From a virus: a stretch of DNA of 36,755 nucleotides. The stretch is from positions 1 to 36,755 of IMG/VR virus record IMGVR_UViG_3300031718_000028, one strand, 5' to 3'. This document shows positions 21,039-29,921 of the stretch, piece after piece (the stretch's first letter is position 1; each line of letters begins with the position of its first letter). The notes below the pieces were generated by a model. That model saw nothing but the letters and a program-made list of their open reading frames with translations. It searched no databases and was not told the DNA's origin. The translations under genes were made by a program, and so were the position numbers.

Positions 21039-21623
21039 CTAGTCGTTCAGGTACCAGGTGAGTGCGAGAACACCGAGAAGTGACCCGGCTGCAATAATCG
21101 GGACGCTTGAGTTCCCCCCGGGGATCACACTCGAGAGCAGATCGCTCGGAGAGAAAGACGCTTCGACAAAATCGGGAGTGGTAGGAGCTGTGCCGGCTTG
21201 CATCGCCGCGGCCGCATTCGTTCCGAGCACTCGGCCGATGATGCCGGCCGCGTAGTTATAGACCGACACCGGCCAGGACGTTCCCGCCGCGGCCGCTTTG
21301 TCGACGTTGCCCGGGCCCCAGTTGTAAGCCGCGAGCGCTTGTTCCCACGTGCCGTACTTCGAATAGAGCTGCTTCAGGTAAGTGATCCCGCCGCTGATGT
21401 TCTGATTCACGTCGGTGGGATCCACACCGAGTTGTGCCGCGGTCGCGGGCTCGAGCTGAAACACTCCGATCGCGCCGGCGCCACTGGTGACGACGTTCCC
21501 ATTCGGGGCCCACTGACACACACCGCTCTCGGTCTGAGCGACAGAGAGTGCGAGTGTCGGATCGACACCCTGGCGCTGTGCCTCTTGTGTGATCAGGTCG
21601 CGGAGATCGATTTTGCACGTCAT
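21039..21623 (-). CDS. Membrane-anchored lytic transglycosylase (SLT fold)
   Basis: 194 residues. SLT core at about 5-115: catalytic Glu32 in AQTESG, then GAIGVFQLEPATA, QNISGGITYLKQLY and ALAAYNWGPGNV. This enzyme cleaves the peptidoglycan glycan strand. A Ser/Pro-rich linker leads to a single C-terminal helix (VPIIAAGSLLGVLALTWYL), so the enzyme is held in a membrane. Membrane-containing phages carry comparable virion transglycosylases for genome entry. Start ATG at 21623 has no clear Shine-Dalgarno. Confidence 0.88.
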   Translation of the reverse strand: MTCKIDLRDLITQEAQRQGVDPTLALSVAQTESGVCQWAPNGNVVTSGAGAIGVFQLEPATAAQLGVDPTDVNQNISGGITYLKQLYSKYGTWEQALAAYNWGPGNVDKAAAAGTSWPVSVYNYAAGIIGRVLGTNAAAAMQAGTAPTTPDFVEASFSPSDLLSSVIPGGNSSVPIIAAGSLLGVLALTWYLND

Positions 21624-21629
21624 GGGGAT

Positions 21630-24600
21630 TTAGTGCAGGTTGCCGATCAGGCCGAATTGTGCGGACTGTCCGGATTCGGTCCAACTGCAAGTGTTGTCAC
21701 TGGTGACTGAACCGCCACCAGTGTTCCAAGTCGGTTGCGCTCCACCAGAAGTGCAGCCGGCGAGAACGGTTTGCCTGAAAGCATGATTGTCATCTGGCAC
21801 CGCGCACACGAAGTCACCGAAAAGAAAGGCAGTGTTGAGCGTCCAAGGGATGCAACCGCGGCCGCCCGTGGTGACGATCCATCCTGGCGACGCGCTCGCA
21901 ACCGGAGTGACTTTTAGAACTCTCTGGCCGAGCGACCAGATCCCGCCGATCGGCAAGGTGTCTGAGTAATGCGTGTCATCGCTGTAAGGAAAATTCGCTG
22001 GGATGGTTTCGAAGGCGGTGAAAGGGCAGTCGTTGTTTCCCGCACCGAGTAGGCCGGCTGCGGTTCCGTTCGCACCACAGTTAAAACGCGCGGTCAGATT
22101 CGATCGATAATTCGTGACCTGAAAAGCCGACTTTGGCACACCGCCGAGCAGAGTGATGTCGAGGTTACTCTGCCCGATTCCGGGCGGGGTTTTGTAATTA
22201 GTATTCGAGACGACAGCCGTCGGTCGTCGCCCGTAGAGTGTCCAGGTGACACCGCCATCCGTCACCGTGCACCCGACACCGACCGTGCACCAGTTCGGTT
22301 CTGTCGTTCCACTTGTCCCCGTCGTTCCCTTGTTCATATAGATAAAAGTGTTGTCGAGTGAAGGAACGACCACGCCGGGTTGAGTCGGAGAGCTCACGAG
22401 ACCCGCATAGCTGACTGAGGGTTGCCACTTCTGACCACTGAAAATCTTCGCACCGGAGAATGCTCCGATCGGTGCGACACAGGCGCCGGCGGTGCAGTCG
22501 TTGCTCGTCGTGCACGCAAAGGTCGGAGTGCCGCCGCAGAACCCGAAATTGAAACTGATGTTGTTCCCATCCCAAATCGAAGACTGCAGATAAGGCGATT
22601 GGTTTCCGTTGATCGAAAGTGCATAGGTCACCGGGAACTGCGCGCCGCTGTAAGTGAACCGGTTGTTCCTGATCGTGCACGTTCCGTGGATCGATGGGGG
22701 TTGCGGCCCGTAGACCACATTGTTCGTTTCGCGACCGGTCCCGCAGCTGATGCCGGCCGTGTCATCCATGATCTCGTTATTCTCGACCAACACGTCCCCA
22801 AGCATGCCGAGCACGTTCTCGATGTCGACGCCACTGTTCGCGATCGCGCGACTGTTGCGCACACTCCAGTTCCAGATCCCGTAGGTGCCCGAGCTGAGAT
22901 TCACAAACAGATGCGGGGACGGTGACGCCGAACTCTGAATGTCCGGACCGTGACCATCACACGTGTTGCCCTGAAAATCGTCGTCGTGGCCAGCTCCCTC
23001 CATGCATTGCCCATAGTCTTCGGCAAAGTTGTCGTGCGCCTGGCTGTAATTGCCGTTCATGTTCAGCGCTGAGTCAGAGGTCGAGGTGGCAGGACCACCG
23101 AGGCCGCACTGGTAGAAAGAATTGTCGTGCACATCCCAGTGCTCGCTCTGTCCGCTTTGATACAAGCACTCTGCCGAAAAGTTCACAAAGCGCGAGTGGT
23201 GAACTTTCACACCGGAGGTCGCGCCCAGATCTGAGACGGCCTTTAGTGCAACCGTCGGGTATTTGATCTGCTGAAACGTGATCCCCGAGATCTCGATGTT
23301 TCTAAGAGGCTGAGTCAGACTGCCAATCGGGTTATAGACTCCAGTTGCCGACGCACCTAAGTTGATCAGTCCCGGGTTGCCGGTCAGCGCATTGTTGCTC
23401 GTCGCGATGTCCCAGTTCTCGAAGACTGAGACGCCGATCCCATCGCCGCGAAACGTGATGTTGTTATAGGCGAGTGTGCAGTTCAGCAAACCGATTCCGG
23501 TGAAGTTGCCGATCTGTGAGCATGGCAGGTTGACTCCGTGCATCACATAGAGGCCTTTTGGCGCGAGGATCGCGCATCCGCCGAGTCCCGCGCACGCATC
23601 GACCGCCGCCTGCATCGTGGTGGTGTTGTCGGTCCCCCAGACCACGTGCTCACTGTGCCCGTCCGCGGTTCCACCGCCGGTGCTGGTTTGCGGCATCAGT
23701 GCCCAGTTCCCGACTGTGAACGTGTTCGCCGTCACCGAGCTGATCGGGAAAACTCCGCTGAAAGATGCGTCGGTGATGTTGGTCATCTGCACGTTGACCA
23801 TCTGTCCGGCGTGGAAGCCGTGCGCAGTCGCGTTGTACACCGTGCTCAAGGCTGATGCTGACAGAGTTCGAGTTGCACTCGTCACTGTGGCGATCGTGTG
23901 AGTGGTCGAGTTGCCGGCTGTGCATGACGTCGTGACCTGCGTCGAACTGGTGAACGCTGTGATCGATCCCGAGCATGGCTGAATGAAACCGTTCGTGGTC
24001 GGTCCGCTTCCATAGACTGCGATTTTTTTAGCGACATCGCTAAGAAGGAAGTGACCGCTCTCACAGGTGAGCACCGCACTTCCCGATGTCATGTAACAGT
24101 CAGTCGCGACCTGGCCATCGGACAGGACACCGAAAGCACCGACAGCAAGCACCGGGATGCTTCCGAAAACTCCGTTGTTATTGATCTGCGCTGAGCCATT
24201 CGGCCCCGCCGGCGTGCCACCACCACCGCCGCCGCATCCTGTGCTGACATCGCAAACGAAAACGCCATTCTTGCGAAGGATCAGATGCGCACTGCCGGCG
24301 CCCTGCACTTCGTTCGTGAGTGTGAGATTCGCGGTGTTCGGATCGAATGTGGTGACGGTGTACCCGCTCGTCGAATTCGACTGATCATTGAGCGGAAGAC
24401 TGGTGACGTTTGTCGCGACCGCGCAAGCACACGAACCCGACGGCATCGCCGGTGTGGAAGTCTTCAAGACATCGTAAGTGACTCCCGGATCGGATACCGG
24501 AGTGAAGTTAACGATCACAAAGTTCGAAACGCTGAGAGTGTTCGGTGCGTTCGTGATCGAAAACGGTCCCGCCGGCGTCGAGTTCCCGAGCGGGTAGCGC

Positions 24601-24824
24601 GACACCACCCAATAGAACAGCATCGCCTGACCAGGATTGCCCGAGACCCCGAGATCGGCGTTCGGCACCTGTTGCGGCATCGGTTGCGCCGGCGTGATCC
24701 AGATTCTGTTAGAGACGAGCTGCGTCGGCTGTGCCGGCGGTGGGCCCTGTGCGAAGCCGATCGCGGACAGGAAGAACAGGAAGGATCCTAGAATCACACT
24801 CGCCGAAAGCTTATACTTGCGCAC
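21630..24824 (-). CDS. Sec-exported spike protein with pectate-lyase-like beta-helix
   Basis: 1064 residues; GTG at 24824 with GAGGA five bases upstream. It begins with a signal peptide (ILGSFLFFLSAIGFAQ). Residues about 25-200 (TQLVSNRIWITPAQP, RYPLGNSTPAGPF, LTNEVQGAGSAHLI) are nearly the same as in the spike at 25494-27395. A Gly-rich hinge (CGGGGGG) follows. Then comes a tail-spike-type N-cap (TTTMQAAVDACAGLGGCAIL) and a right-handed beta-helix (about 500-760) with repeated NNxI / HDNxF turns. The C-terminal region is Cys- and Gly-rich. Probably receptor binding or glycan depolymerisation; the signal peptide is odd for a tailed-phage spike. Confidence 0.88.
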   Translation of the reverse strand: MRKYKLSASVILGSFLFFLSAIGFAQGPPPAQPTQLVSNRIWITPAQPMPQQVPNADLGVSGNPGQAMLFYWVVSRYPLGNSTPAGPFSITNAPNTLSVSNFVIVNFTPVSDPGVTYDVLKTSTPAMPSGSCACAVATNVTSLPLNDQSNSTSGYTVTTFDPNTANLTLTNEVQGAGSAHLILRKNGVFVCDVSTGCGGGGGGTPAGPNGSAQINNNGVFGSIPVLAVGAFGVLSDGQVATDCYMTSGSAVLTCESGHFLLSDVAKKIAVYGSGPTTNGFIQPCSGSITAFTSSTQVTTSCTAGNSTTHTIATVTSATRTLSASALSTVYNATAHGFHAGQMVNVQMTNITDASFSGVFPISSVTANTFTVGNWALMPQTSTGGGTADGHSEHVVWGTDNTTTMQAAVDACAGLGGCAILAPKGLYVMHGVNLPCSQIGNFTGIGLLNCTLAYNNITFRGDGIGVSVFENWDIATSNNALTGNPGLINLGASATGVYNPIGSLTQPLRNIEISGITFQQIKYPTVALKAVSDLGATSGVKVHHSRFVNFSAECLYQSGQSEHWDVHDNSFYQCGLGGPATSTSDSALNMNGNYSQAHDNFAEDYGQCMEGAGHDDDFQGNTCDGHGPDIQSSASPSPHLFVNLSSGTYGIWNWSVRNSRAIANSGVDIENVLGMLGDVLVENNEIMDDTAGISCGTGRETNNVVYGPQPPSIHGTCTIRNNRFTYSGAQFPVTYALSINGNQSPYLQSSIWDGNNISFNFGFCGGTPTFACTTSNDCTAGACVAPIGAFSGAKIFSGQKWQPSVSYAGLVSSPTQPGVVVPSLDNTFIYMNKGTTGTSGTTEPNWCTVGVGCTVTDGGVTWTLYGRRPTAVVSNTNYKTPPGIGQSNLDITLLGGVPKSAFQVTNYRSNLTARFNCGANGTAAGLLGAGNNDCPFTAFETIPANFPYSDDTHYSDTLPIGGIWSLGQRVLKVTPVASASPGWIVTTGGRGCIPWTLNTAFLFGDFVCAVPDDNHAFRQTVLAGCTSGGAQPTWNTGGGSVTSDNTCSWTESGQSAQFGLIGNLH
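24225..24760 (-). repeat. Spike N-terminal repeat, copy 1
   Basis: Codes for residues about 20-200 of the first spike. The DNA resembles 26841-27350 closely over several hundred bases in the same orientation, so homologous recombination between the two copies could delete or exchange what lies between. Confidence 0.75.
24812..24817 (+). promoter_or_regulatory. Minus-10 hexamer for the methyltransferase gene
   Basis: TATACT nine bases before the ATG at 24827, inside the first codons of the divergent spike gene. No ribosome-binding site between. Confidence 0.5.
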
Positions 24825-24826
24825 CT

Positions 24827-25513
24827 ATGTCCTCGTTAGCTGGGAGTCCCACCGAAAACGGTCAGCAGGGTGAACTTAGTTTCTGGCAGCATTACCCGGA
24901 AGCGTGGATCGATAACCTGGCGCACTATCGACCGGTGTTTCCCTTTGAGTCGATCGACTACAGTCGGGAAATTCTCGATGTCGGATCCGGCCCGAAAACC
25001 GTGTTCGAGGAGATCGCGCCGGCGCATGCCCGTATCATCCCCGCCGACACCCTGGCGGATGAGTTCAATCGCCTGATGCCTGACAAACGATTTCCCGTGG
25101 TCGCAACGATCCCCGCGCGAAAGTTCCGACTGATCACTCTCTTCAACATGATCGATCACATGGAACGGCCCGAGGAACTGCTCGCGCAGCTCGTCGAGCA
25201 TCTTGCAGAGGATGGGGAGCTGTGGCTCTACGTGCACCTGGATCGCCCGTACGATCCCGTCGAACACCCTCAGTGCTATCGGTTTTGGCAGGTTGCGCCG
25301 CTGATGCAAAAGTTCTTCACGATCAAAAGCTGCGGGATCGAAAACCGCATCCCGTCGATCAACGGTTTCTGGTGTGTGTGCACGCAAAAAGGAAAGAGTC
25401 GGGAAGTTCGATCGCTTCGCTGGTCTCGAACACTTGGAGGCATCTACGCTTCGAACGTCATCCGCAGATATGCCCAGGGCCTTCATCGACGGATCAGAAG
25501 CACTTCCAGATAG
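24827..25513 (+). CDS. Class I SAM-dependent methyltransferase-like protein
   Basis: 228 residues, ATG at 24827, only 2 bases from the start of the divergent spike gene. Motif I EILDVGSGP (49-57) and an acidic loop, PARKFRLITLFNMIDHMERP (motif IV region) and EDGELWLYVHLDRP give a Rossmann-fold methyltransferase. No DNA-methylase catalytic motif (NPPY, DPPY, PC) is visible, so a sugar, lipid or small-molecule target is more likely than DNA. It is the only plus-strand gene inside the minus-strand cluster and overlaps the second spike's end by 20 bases. Confidence 0.8.
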   Translation: MSSLAGSPTENGQQGELSFWQHYPEAWIDNLAHYRPVFPFESIDYSREILDVGSGPKTVFEEIAPAHARIIPADTLADEFNRLMPDKRFPVVATIPARKFRLITLFNMIDHMERPEELLAQLVEHLAEDGELWLYVHLDRPYDPVEHPQCYRFWQVAPLMQKFFTIKSCGIENRIPSINGFWCVCTQKGKSREVRSLRWSRTLGGIYASNVIRRYAQGLHRRIRSTSR

Positions 25514-27395
25514 TCCCGTTTGATACAGCAAGAGCAGTGTTGGTGCTGCTTCCCGCGCACGTCTGTCCTTCGGCCGCGATCGCGGTCGAGTCACTCACGG
25601 TGATAAAGGCCCCGATGTTCGAAGCTGCTGCAGGTAAGGCCACGACCGTTGTCGTCGCGGGGATGACCACGGGTTTTCCGGATCCAGTTACAGAGATCTT
25701 GCCGCTCGCGAACGTGAAGCAGTTGTTTCCCGTTCCATCGTCGCAGACTGGCTGCACCATGTAGACGTGAGTGCTGTCACTCTCTACGGTCTGCGAACCG
25801 TTCACCGTCAGCTTCCAAAAATTTCCAGCCGCGGCATTCATGTAGACCTGCCCGCCGCTTAATCCGACTCCGACGGTTGGTGCTCCTGCAAAAGAATAAG
25901 CCGGGGTCGTCTGGGAGGCACTCGTCGGACTCAACATCTGCGCGGTGCCGCAATTCGCTGATCCGTACTTCCACTGCCATTGCGTGCCGGCGGTACCGAG
26001 TCCCATCGCGATCGAGCCCGTCGCCGCGGCCGTGCATGTGATGTTCGAGACAATGTTTGTGAACGCGACACCGGCAGAGTTCCACGTCGCAGACTGGTTT
26101 AGTGCTGGGGTGCTGACCGTGATCGTGCCTTGCGCTTCGGTGATCGTGTTGGCCTGAAGATTCGCGAGACTGCTGTTGCTTCCGGCTTTCGCGTGGAATG
26201 CGAACCCACTCGCACCCTGATCGGAATAGAATCCGTCGGCTGTAACCTGATCGTCGCTGTAAAAACCTGCACTCTCCCCCGAGCCTATAATCCCGATGCC
26301 TCGTGCGTAGTAGCCCGCTGTGTGAACGGGAGTCACTGCGGTGTTGTTCACCATCGGCCAAGTCAGATATTCCGCGAGGGTTTGGGGAATCCCGGTCCCA
26401 CTGTTCAAAATCACCACAGAAAAGACGCCACCGACATAGCCATTGTTGAAGGTAGCGGTGTCGAGCAGAGCTATAGACTGGAATCCGTTCACCATCGGAC
26501 CGCCCCACCCGACCGCACCGTTCGCGGTTTGCAAACCTTCGGTCACTGCCGAGATTCCACTCGCCCCGAGTGAAGCATTCCCGACGTTGCTGTAATAGGC
26601 TTCGACTCCAAAGATCGCGTTGCTCGTGGCGTTGTTCACGTTGTTTCCCGTCACGAGTTGCACTGGCCCGAAAAATCCTTGAATGTCTGCTGGGAGACCA
26701 GACTCGGGAGGCCCGAGAGTCATCAGCGTGCCGTTGAATACAAAATTCGGTGAGCCTTTAATGCTGGTCGGGCTAGCAAAAGTGGCGACCTGGTTTGCCA
26801 GCGGAGATCCCGAAGTCGTGACTGTCCCTGAACTGGGAACACTGAGGTCCGCGACAAAAACGCCGTTGATTCTCAAAATCAGATGCGCACTGCCGGCGCC
26901 CTGTACTTCGTTGGTGAGTGTGAGATTCACCGTGTTCGGATCGAACGTGGTGACCGTGTAAGCGCCGGTCGAGTTCGACTGATCGTTGACCGGTGACGTC
27001 ACGTTCGTCGCAACTGCACACGCACACGCGCCCGTCGGCATCGCCGGCGTCGACGTCTTCAGCACGTCGTAAGTCACACCGGCATCACTCACCGGGGTGA
27101 TGTTGACGATCACGAAGTTTGAAACTGAGAGAACATTCGGTGCATTCGTGATCGTGAACGGGCCCGCCGGCGTCGAGTTTCCGAGCGGATACCGTGACAC
27201 CACCCAATAGAAGTTGGTTGCCGGTCCCGGGTTCCCCGAGAGCACCAGGTCGACATTCGACACCTGTTGCGGAGTCGGCTGTCCTGGTGTGATCCAGATT
27301 CTGTTAGAGACGAGCTGTGTCGGTGGTGAGGGTGGCGGTCCCTGTGCGAACGAGAGCGCGGTGAGAAGCGAAGCGACGAAGAGAGAACGTGTCAT
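25494..27395 (-). CDS. Sec-exported spike or fibre protein, second copy
   Basis: 633 residues, ATG at 27395 six bases after the upstream stop. Signal peptide (LFVASLLTALSFAQ), then about 180 residues shared with the spike at 21630. The remainder differs: strand-rich repeats with YYARGIGIIGSGESAGFYSDD, the fibre-like SLANLQANTITEAQGTI and a C-terminal cap with STAIAAEGQTCAG and NGTIWKCF. No beta-helix is seen. It looks like a fibre with the same particle-attachment head but a different receptor-binding part. Confidence 0.85.
   Translation of the reverse strand: MTRSLFVASLLTALSFAQGPPPSPPTQLVSNRIWITPGQPTPQQVSNVDLVLSGNPGPATNFYWVVSRYPLGNSTPAGPFTITNAPNVLSVSNFVIVNITPVSDAGVTYDVLKTSTPAMPTGACACAVATNVTSPVNDQSNSTGAYTVTTFDPNTVNLTLTNEVQGAGSAHLILRINGVFVADLSVPSSGTVTTSGSPLANQVATFASPTSIKGSPNFVFNGTLMTLGPPESGLPADIQGFFGPVQLVTGNNVNNATSNAIFGVEAYYSNVGNASLGASGISAVTEGLQTANGAVGWGGPMVNGFQSIALLDTATFNNGYVGGVFSVVILNSGTGIPQTLAEYLTWPMVNNTAVTPVHTAGYYARGIGIIGSGESAGFYSDDQVTADGFYSDQGASGFAFHAKAGSNSSLANLQANTITEAQGTITVSTPALNQSATWNSAGVAFTNIVSNITCTAAATGSIAMGLGTAGTQWQWKYGSANCGTAQMLSPTSASQTTPAYSFAGAPTVGVGLSGGQVYMNAAAGNFWKLTVNGSQTVESDSTHVYMVQPVCDDGTGNNCFTFASGKISVTGSGKPVVIPATTTVVALPAAASNIGAFITVSDSTAIAAEGQTCAGSSTNTALAVSNGTIWKCF
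26841..27350 (-). repeat. Spike N-terminal repeat, copy 2
   Basis: Copy of 24225-24760 in the same orientation. The reading frame is kept in both copies, which suggests selection on the shared head domain. Confidence 0.75.
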
Positions 27396-27401
27396 GACAG
27401 C

Positions 27402-28211
27402 TCAGCTCTGAATCTGCGCGTAACTGATCGAATAGCGAAGAGTGGTCCCGCTCGTCTGATTCCCGCACAGCTGCGCGGAGACCACACCTTTCGTAAGCGA
27501 TCCGATCCCCACCCCGAACGACACCAGTTGTGGCGTGTTCGCGGTGGTGTCGAATGCCCAAATGCTTGAAGTCGGAATCACAGTGCAGTCAATCGCCGGT
27601 GGTTCGTAAAACTCGACGATGCCCGCGCCCGTCGCCCCGTCGAAAGACACGGTGATCGAACAAACTGCGATGTATTGGGTCAGCACTCCTGCAACGATCT
27701 GGGTGATCGCACCACTTGCGAGAGTGCCGGTGATCTGCTGATCGCACGTGATCGGGGCACTCGCGCCGCCCGTGTTCATCCCTGTTGGTGCGAAGCTGAT
27801 CGGTCCCGACGTGGCCTGATACCAGGCGTTGATCGTTCCACCGGTGTTGTTCGCGATGCGAGCGCGCACGTTCTGGTAGTAGCCGCCGGCCTGGAGAACC
27901 GTGCATTGCGCAAGCAGCGTTCTACTCGAGATGTTGGCCGATCCGATCGTCACCCACGTGACTGCATCGAAACTTTCCTCGAGAAACATCGTCGCCGTGA
28001 AGTTCCCGATGCCACCCATGCAATAGGTGAGATAGTGCGCGGACTGGCCGATGTTCCGAAAGACCGCACTCGTCGCGCTCGCCGTCGAAACGTTGGTGAA
28101 GACTGTGGTCGCATAGGTTGCCGTTCCGGTATTCCCGGCATTCTGTGCCGTGAGCAGAATCACCGCGCTTGCGATCAGCGCGAGCAGTGCGACCTTGAGA
28201 GACTTTTTCAT
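27402..28211 (-). CDS. Exported beta-rich protein with signal peptide
   Basis: 269 residues from the ATG at 28211 (AGGAG upstream, ATGA overlap with the preceding gene); a longer reading frame upstream is not needed. Signal peptide MKKSLKVALLALIASAVILL. The mature part is Thr/Ser/Gly-rich and strand-rich, with FTATMFLEESFDAVTW, GYYQNVRARIANNTGGTI and VCSITVSFDGATGAG, and several Cys. Two beta-sandwich domains in tandem are likely. Being directly before the two exported spikes, it may be their partner or base (inference). Confidence 0.75.
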   Translation of the reverse strand: MKKSLKVALLALIASAVILLTAQNAGNTGTATYATTVFTNVSTASATSAVFRNIGQSAHYLTYCMGGIGNFTATMFLEESFDAVTWVTIGSANISSRTLLAQCTVLQAGGYYQNVRARIANNTGGTINAWYQATSGPISFAPTGMNTGGASAPITCDQQITGTLASGAITQIVAGVLTQYIAVCSITVSFDGATGAGIVEFYEPPAIDCTVIPTSSIWAFDTTANTPQLVSFGVGIGSLTKGVVSAQLCGNQTSGTTLRYSISYAQIQS

Positions 28212-28885
28212 TGCAGCCCGACTCCTGCGAGTGGTCCCTGTTTCGTCGCTTCGACCAGGGGATAAGTCCATCCGTGGAACCTGGCCGCGGTCGTGTCGCC
28301 CATTGGCAACGGTGGCTGTAGTGCGGGAACTTCCGCAGTCACGACGATGATGTCGTTTTCGATCAGTGCGATCGTGAACAGGTTGGGCGCCGCGTAGGTG
28401 CCCACCTGTGACGAGAGATTATTGAGGCCGTTGATCCCGGCTTTGTTCTTCAGCACTCGCCAGATCACATTCCCGGTACCGTCGGGAGGATTGCCACCGA
28501 CGTGCACAATCGAGAGTGCATAGATCACCGCGAGAAGACCTGGCGGAACCGTGTAGGTGATGACCGTGATCGGTCCCGCACCTGGCGCCGGATAGTTCGG
28601 GAAAGGGGATGGGGTGACGATGAAGGGTCTCGAGTCAGCCGGCGGATTGAACAGCGAGATGTCGCGGTTCAAAAACGGTGGCATCCCGAAAGCGTTTTGT
28701 ACTCGAGCTTTCGCGGATTGCTTCTGTGGATCCGTCCACGGCATTTTTTGCAGGGTCGGATTCTGCCAGCTGTCCGAGCTCGTGCACACGCGCGCACCGT
28801 TCGGTTGAATCGTGCAGACGTCCCCGAGTCCGATCGGCCCATAGCTCGAGAGGATCCCTGGTCCACGTCGCCGCCTGTAATTCAT
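28208..28885 (-). CDS. Beta-sandwich structural protein candidate
   Basis: 225 residues, ATG at 28885. The N-terminus is Arg-rich (NYRRRRGPG) with YGPIGLGDVCTI and GARVC, like the gene cut by the left edge. Residues about 100-210 alternate strands: ITVITYTVPPGLLAVIYAL, GNVIWRVLKNKAGI, LFTIALIENDIIVVTAEV and FHGWTYPL. This resembles single-domain jelly-roll or fibre-like virion proteins. Overlaps the next gene by ATGA. Confidence 0.75.
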   Translation of the reverse strand: MNYRRRRGPGILSSYGPIGLGDVCTIQPNGARVCTSSDSWQNPTLQKMPWTDPQKQSAKARVQNAFGMPPFLNRDISLFNPPADSRPFIVTPSPFPNYPAPGAGPITVITYTVPPGLLAVIYALSIVHVGGNPPDGTGNVIWRVLKNKAGINGLNNLSSQVGTYAAPNLFTIALIENDIIVVTAEVPALQPPLPMGDTTAARFHGWTYPLVEATKQGPLAGVGLQ

Positions 28886-28889
28886 CGCG

Positions 28890-29315
28890 TCACCGCCCTA
28901 ACCCTTTCAGGTACCCGAGTGTTGTTTCCGGGGTGATCGTGGCACCGAGATCCCGCGAGAGCCAGATCGCGACCTGGCGCGCGTACTGATCCGGATCGTT
29001 GTCGTCATCCGACGGCGCATAGATGTCGAAAAAGTTTCGCAACGTCGAATCGTCGGTGAGGTTGTGCGATCCGTTCAGCTTTGCCCTGATGTCCGATCGC
29101 AGCGCATCCCAACCGAGTGTGAGCGTGTCGAAAATCCGATAGTTCGCGCTGTCGGCCGGCTGTGCGACTATCCGCGGCCGCGGATCCGGTCGAAGGTTCC
29201 CCGGGTTGCGGTTGCGCCAGGACCGCGAGCCCGCCGGCATCCGCGGATCGACGCCGGGAGGGATCCATCCCTCAAAGCGTTGGATCGAGTCCGCGAGTGC
29301 TTCCACCAGATCCAT
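28890..29315 (-). CDS. Lysozyme-like virion protein with RNRNPGNLR motif
   Basis: 141 residues, ATG at 29315. IQRFEGWIPPG, SRSWRNRNPGNLR, FDTLTLGWDALRSDI and FFDIYAPSDDDNDPDQYA follow a phage muramidase-like family defined by the (R)NxNPGN box and a late APxxDnN box. Glu14 is the probable catalytic acid. It should cut peptidoglycan and is the second such enzyme in the cluster, without a membrane helix. Lysis or genome entry are both possible. Confidence 0.8.
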   Translation of the reverse strand: MDLVEALADSIQRFEGWIPPGVDPRMPAGSRSWRNRNPGNLRPDPRPRIVAQPADSANYRIFDTLTLGWDALRSDIRAKLNGSHNLTDDSTLRNFFDIYAPSDDDNDPDQYARQVAIWLSRDLGATITPETTLGYLKGLGR

Positions 29316-29360
29316 TCCAGAAATGCCCTTTCCCGGCGATTAGAGCCGCGCTGGCGCGTT

Positions 29361-29921
29361 CTAGTCGAACTCGCCTCCGTACAGCACCACCTGCACGTGA
29401 CAGTTCCCCCCAGCCGGGTTCGCCGCATTGTTCGACAGGTTCGCGACCTGGCATTGCAGTTGATCGCCTTTCAGCACGACGTAAGGCGATCGGAAAATGT
29501 GCAGGAACTTCCCACTGCCGGCGATCTCGCCATCCGCCACCGCTTTGTTGAAAAACTGTCGCTGACTGCCCTGGTGCGAGTGGAAAATCTGCAGGTTGTA
29601 CCCGACATAGGGAACCGTCGCATCGTCGTCGAAGCCGGTGATGCCCCAGATCATGAATGGCCGCTCGACCTGGTAGTTCCGATCCTGCACTTCAAACGGT
29701 CCGAGACCGAGATCCCCGAGCTGGCCGAGCTGGCCGGCGTTGAAACCGAAATCGAAAACCAGGCCTTTGAAGTCGAACCCGCGCGAAGGCAGATCCCGAA
29801 CCTTCGGGACATAGAGCAGATTGAGCAGACCGTGCTGCGGGAAAAAGTACGGTGTGACCTTCACTTTGCCCGGCGCGTCTGGTCCCGACAGATCTCCCGT
29901 GCCCACCCAGATCGATCTCAT
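29361..29921 (-). CDS. Structural beta protein, relative of 31290-31757
   Basis: 186 residues, ATG at 29921 in an ATGA overlap. After a Gly/Leu-rich middle (QLGQLGDLGLGPF) come strands in the order ERPFMIWGITG, PYVGYNLQIFHSHQG, QRQFFNKAVA, FLHIFRSPYVVLKGDQLQ, VANLSNNAAN and VQVVLYGGEF. The same order (RSFRWMLLAG, YTVLIKDSRNKRPFSN, FTFERRGSILADF, TDLSGAQN, VRLNFIGVEL) appears in the protein at 31290-31757. A capsid-type jelly roll is likely. Confidence 0.75.
   Translation of the reverse strand: MRSIWVGTGDLSGPDAPGKVKVTPYFFPQHGLLNLLYVPKVRDLPSRGFDFKGLVFDFGFNAGQLGQLGDLGLGPFEVQDRNYQVERPFMIWGITGFDDDATVPYVGYNLQIFHSHQGSQRQFFNKAVADGEIAGSGKFLHIFRSPYVVLKGDQLQCQVANLSNNAANPAGGNCHVQVVLYGGEFD

Noticed and set aside
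24827-25513. Reading the methyltransferase as a restriction-modification DNA methylase
   Set aside because: No DPPY, NPPY or PC catalytic motif, no target-recognition domain and no nuclease next to it.
21630-27395. Invertible tip switch driven by the serine recombinase
   Set aside because: The two shared spike heads are direct, not inverted, and no inverted crossover sites were seen; deletion or exchange is possible, inversion is not supported.
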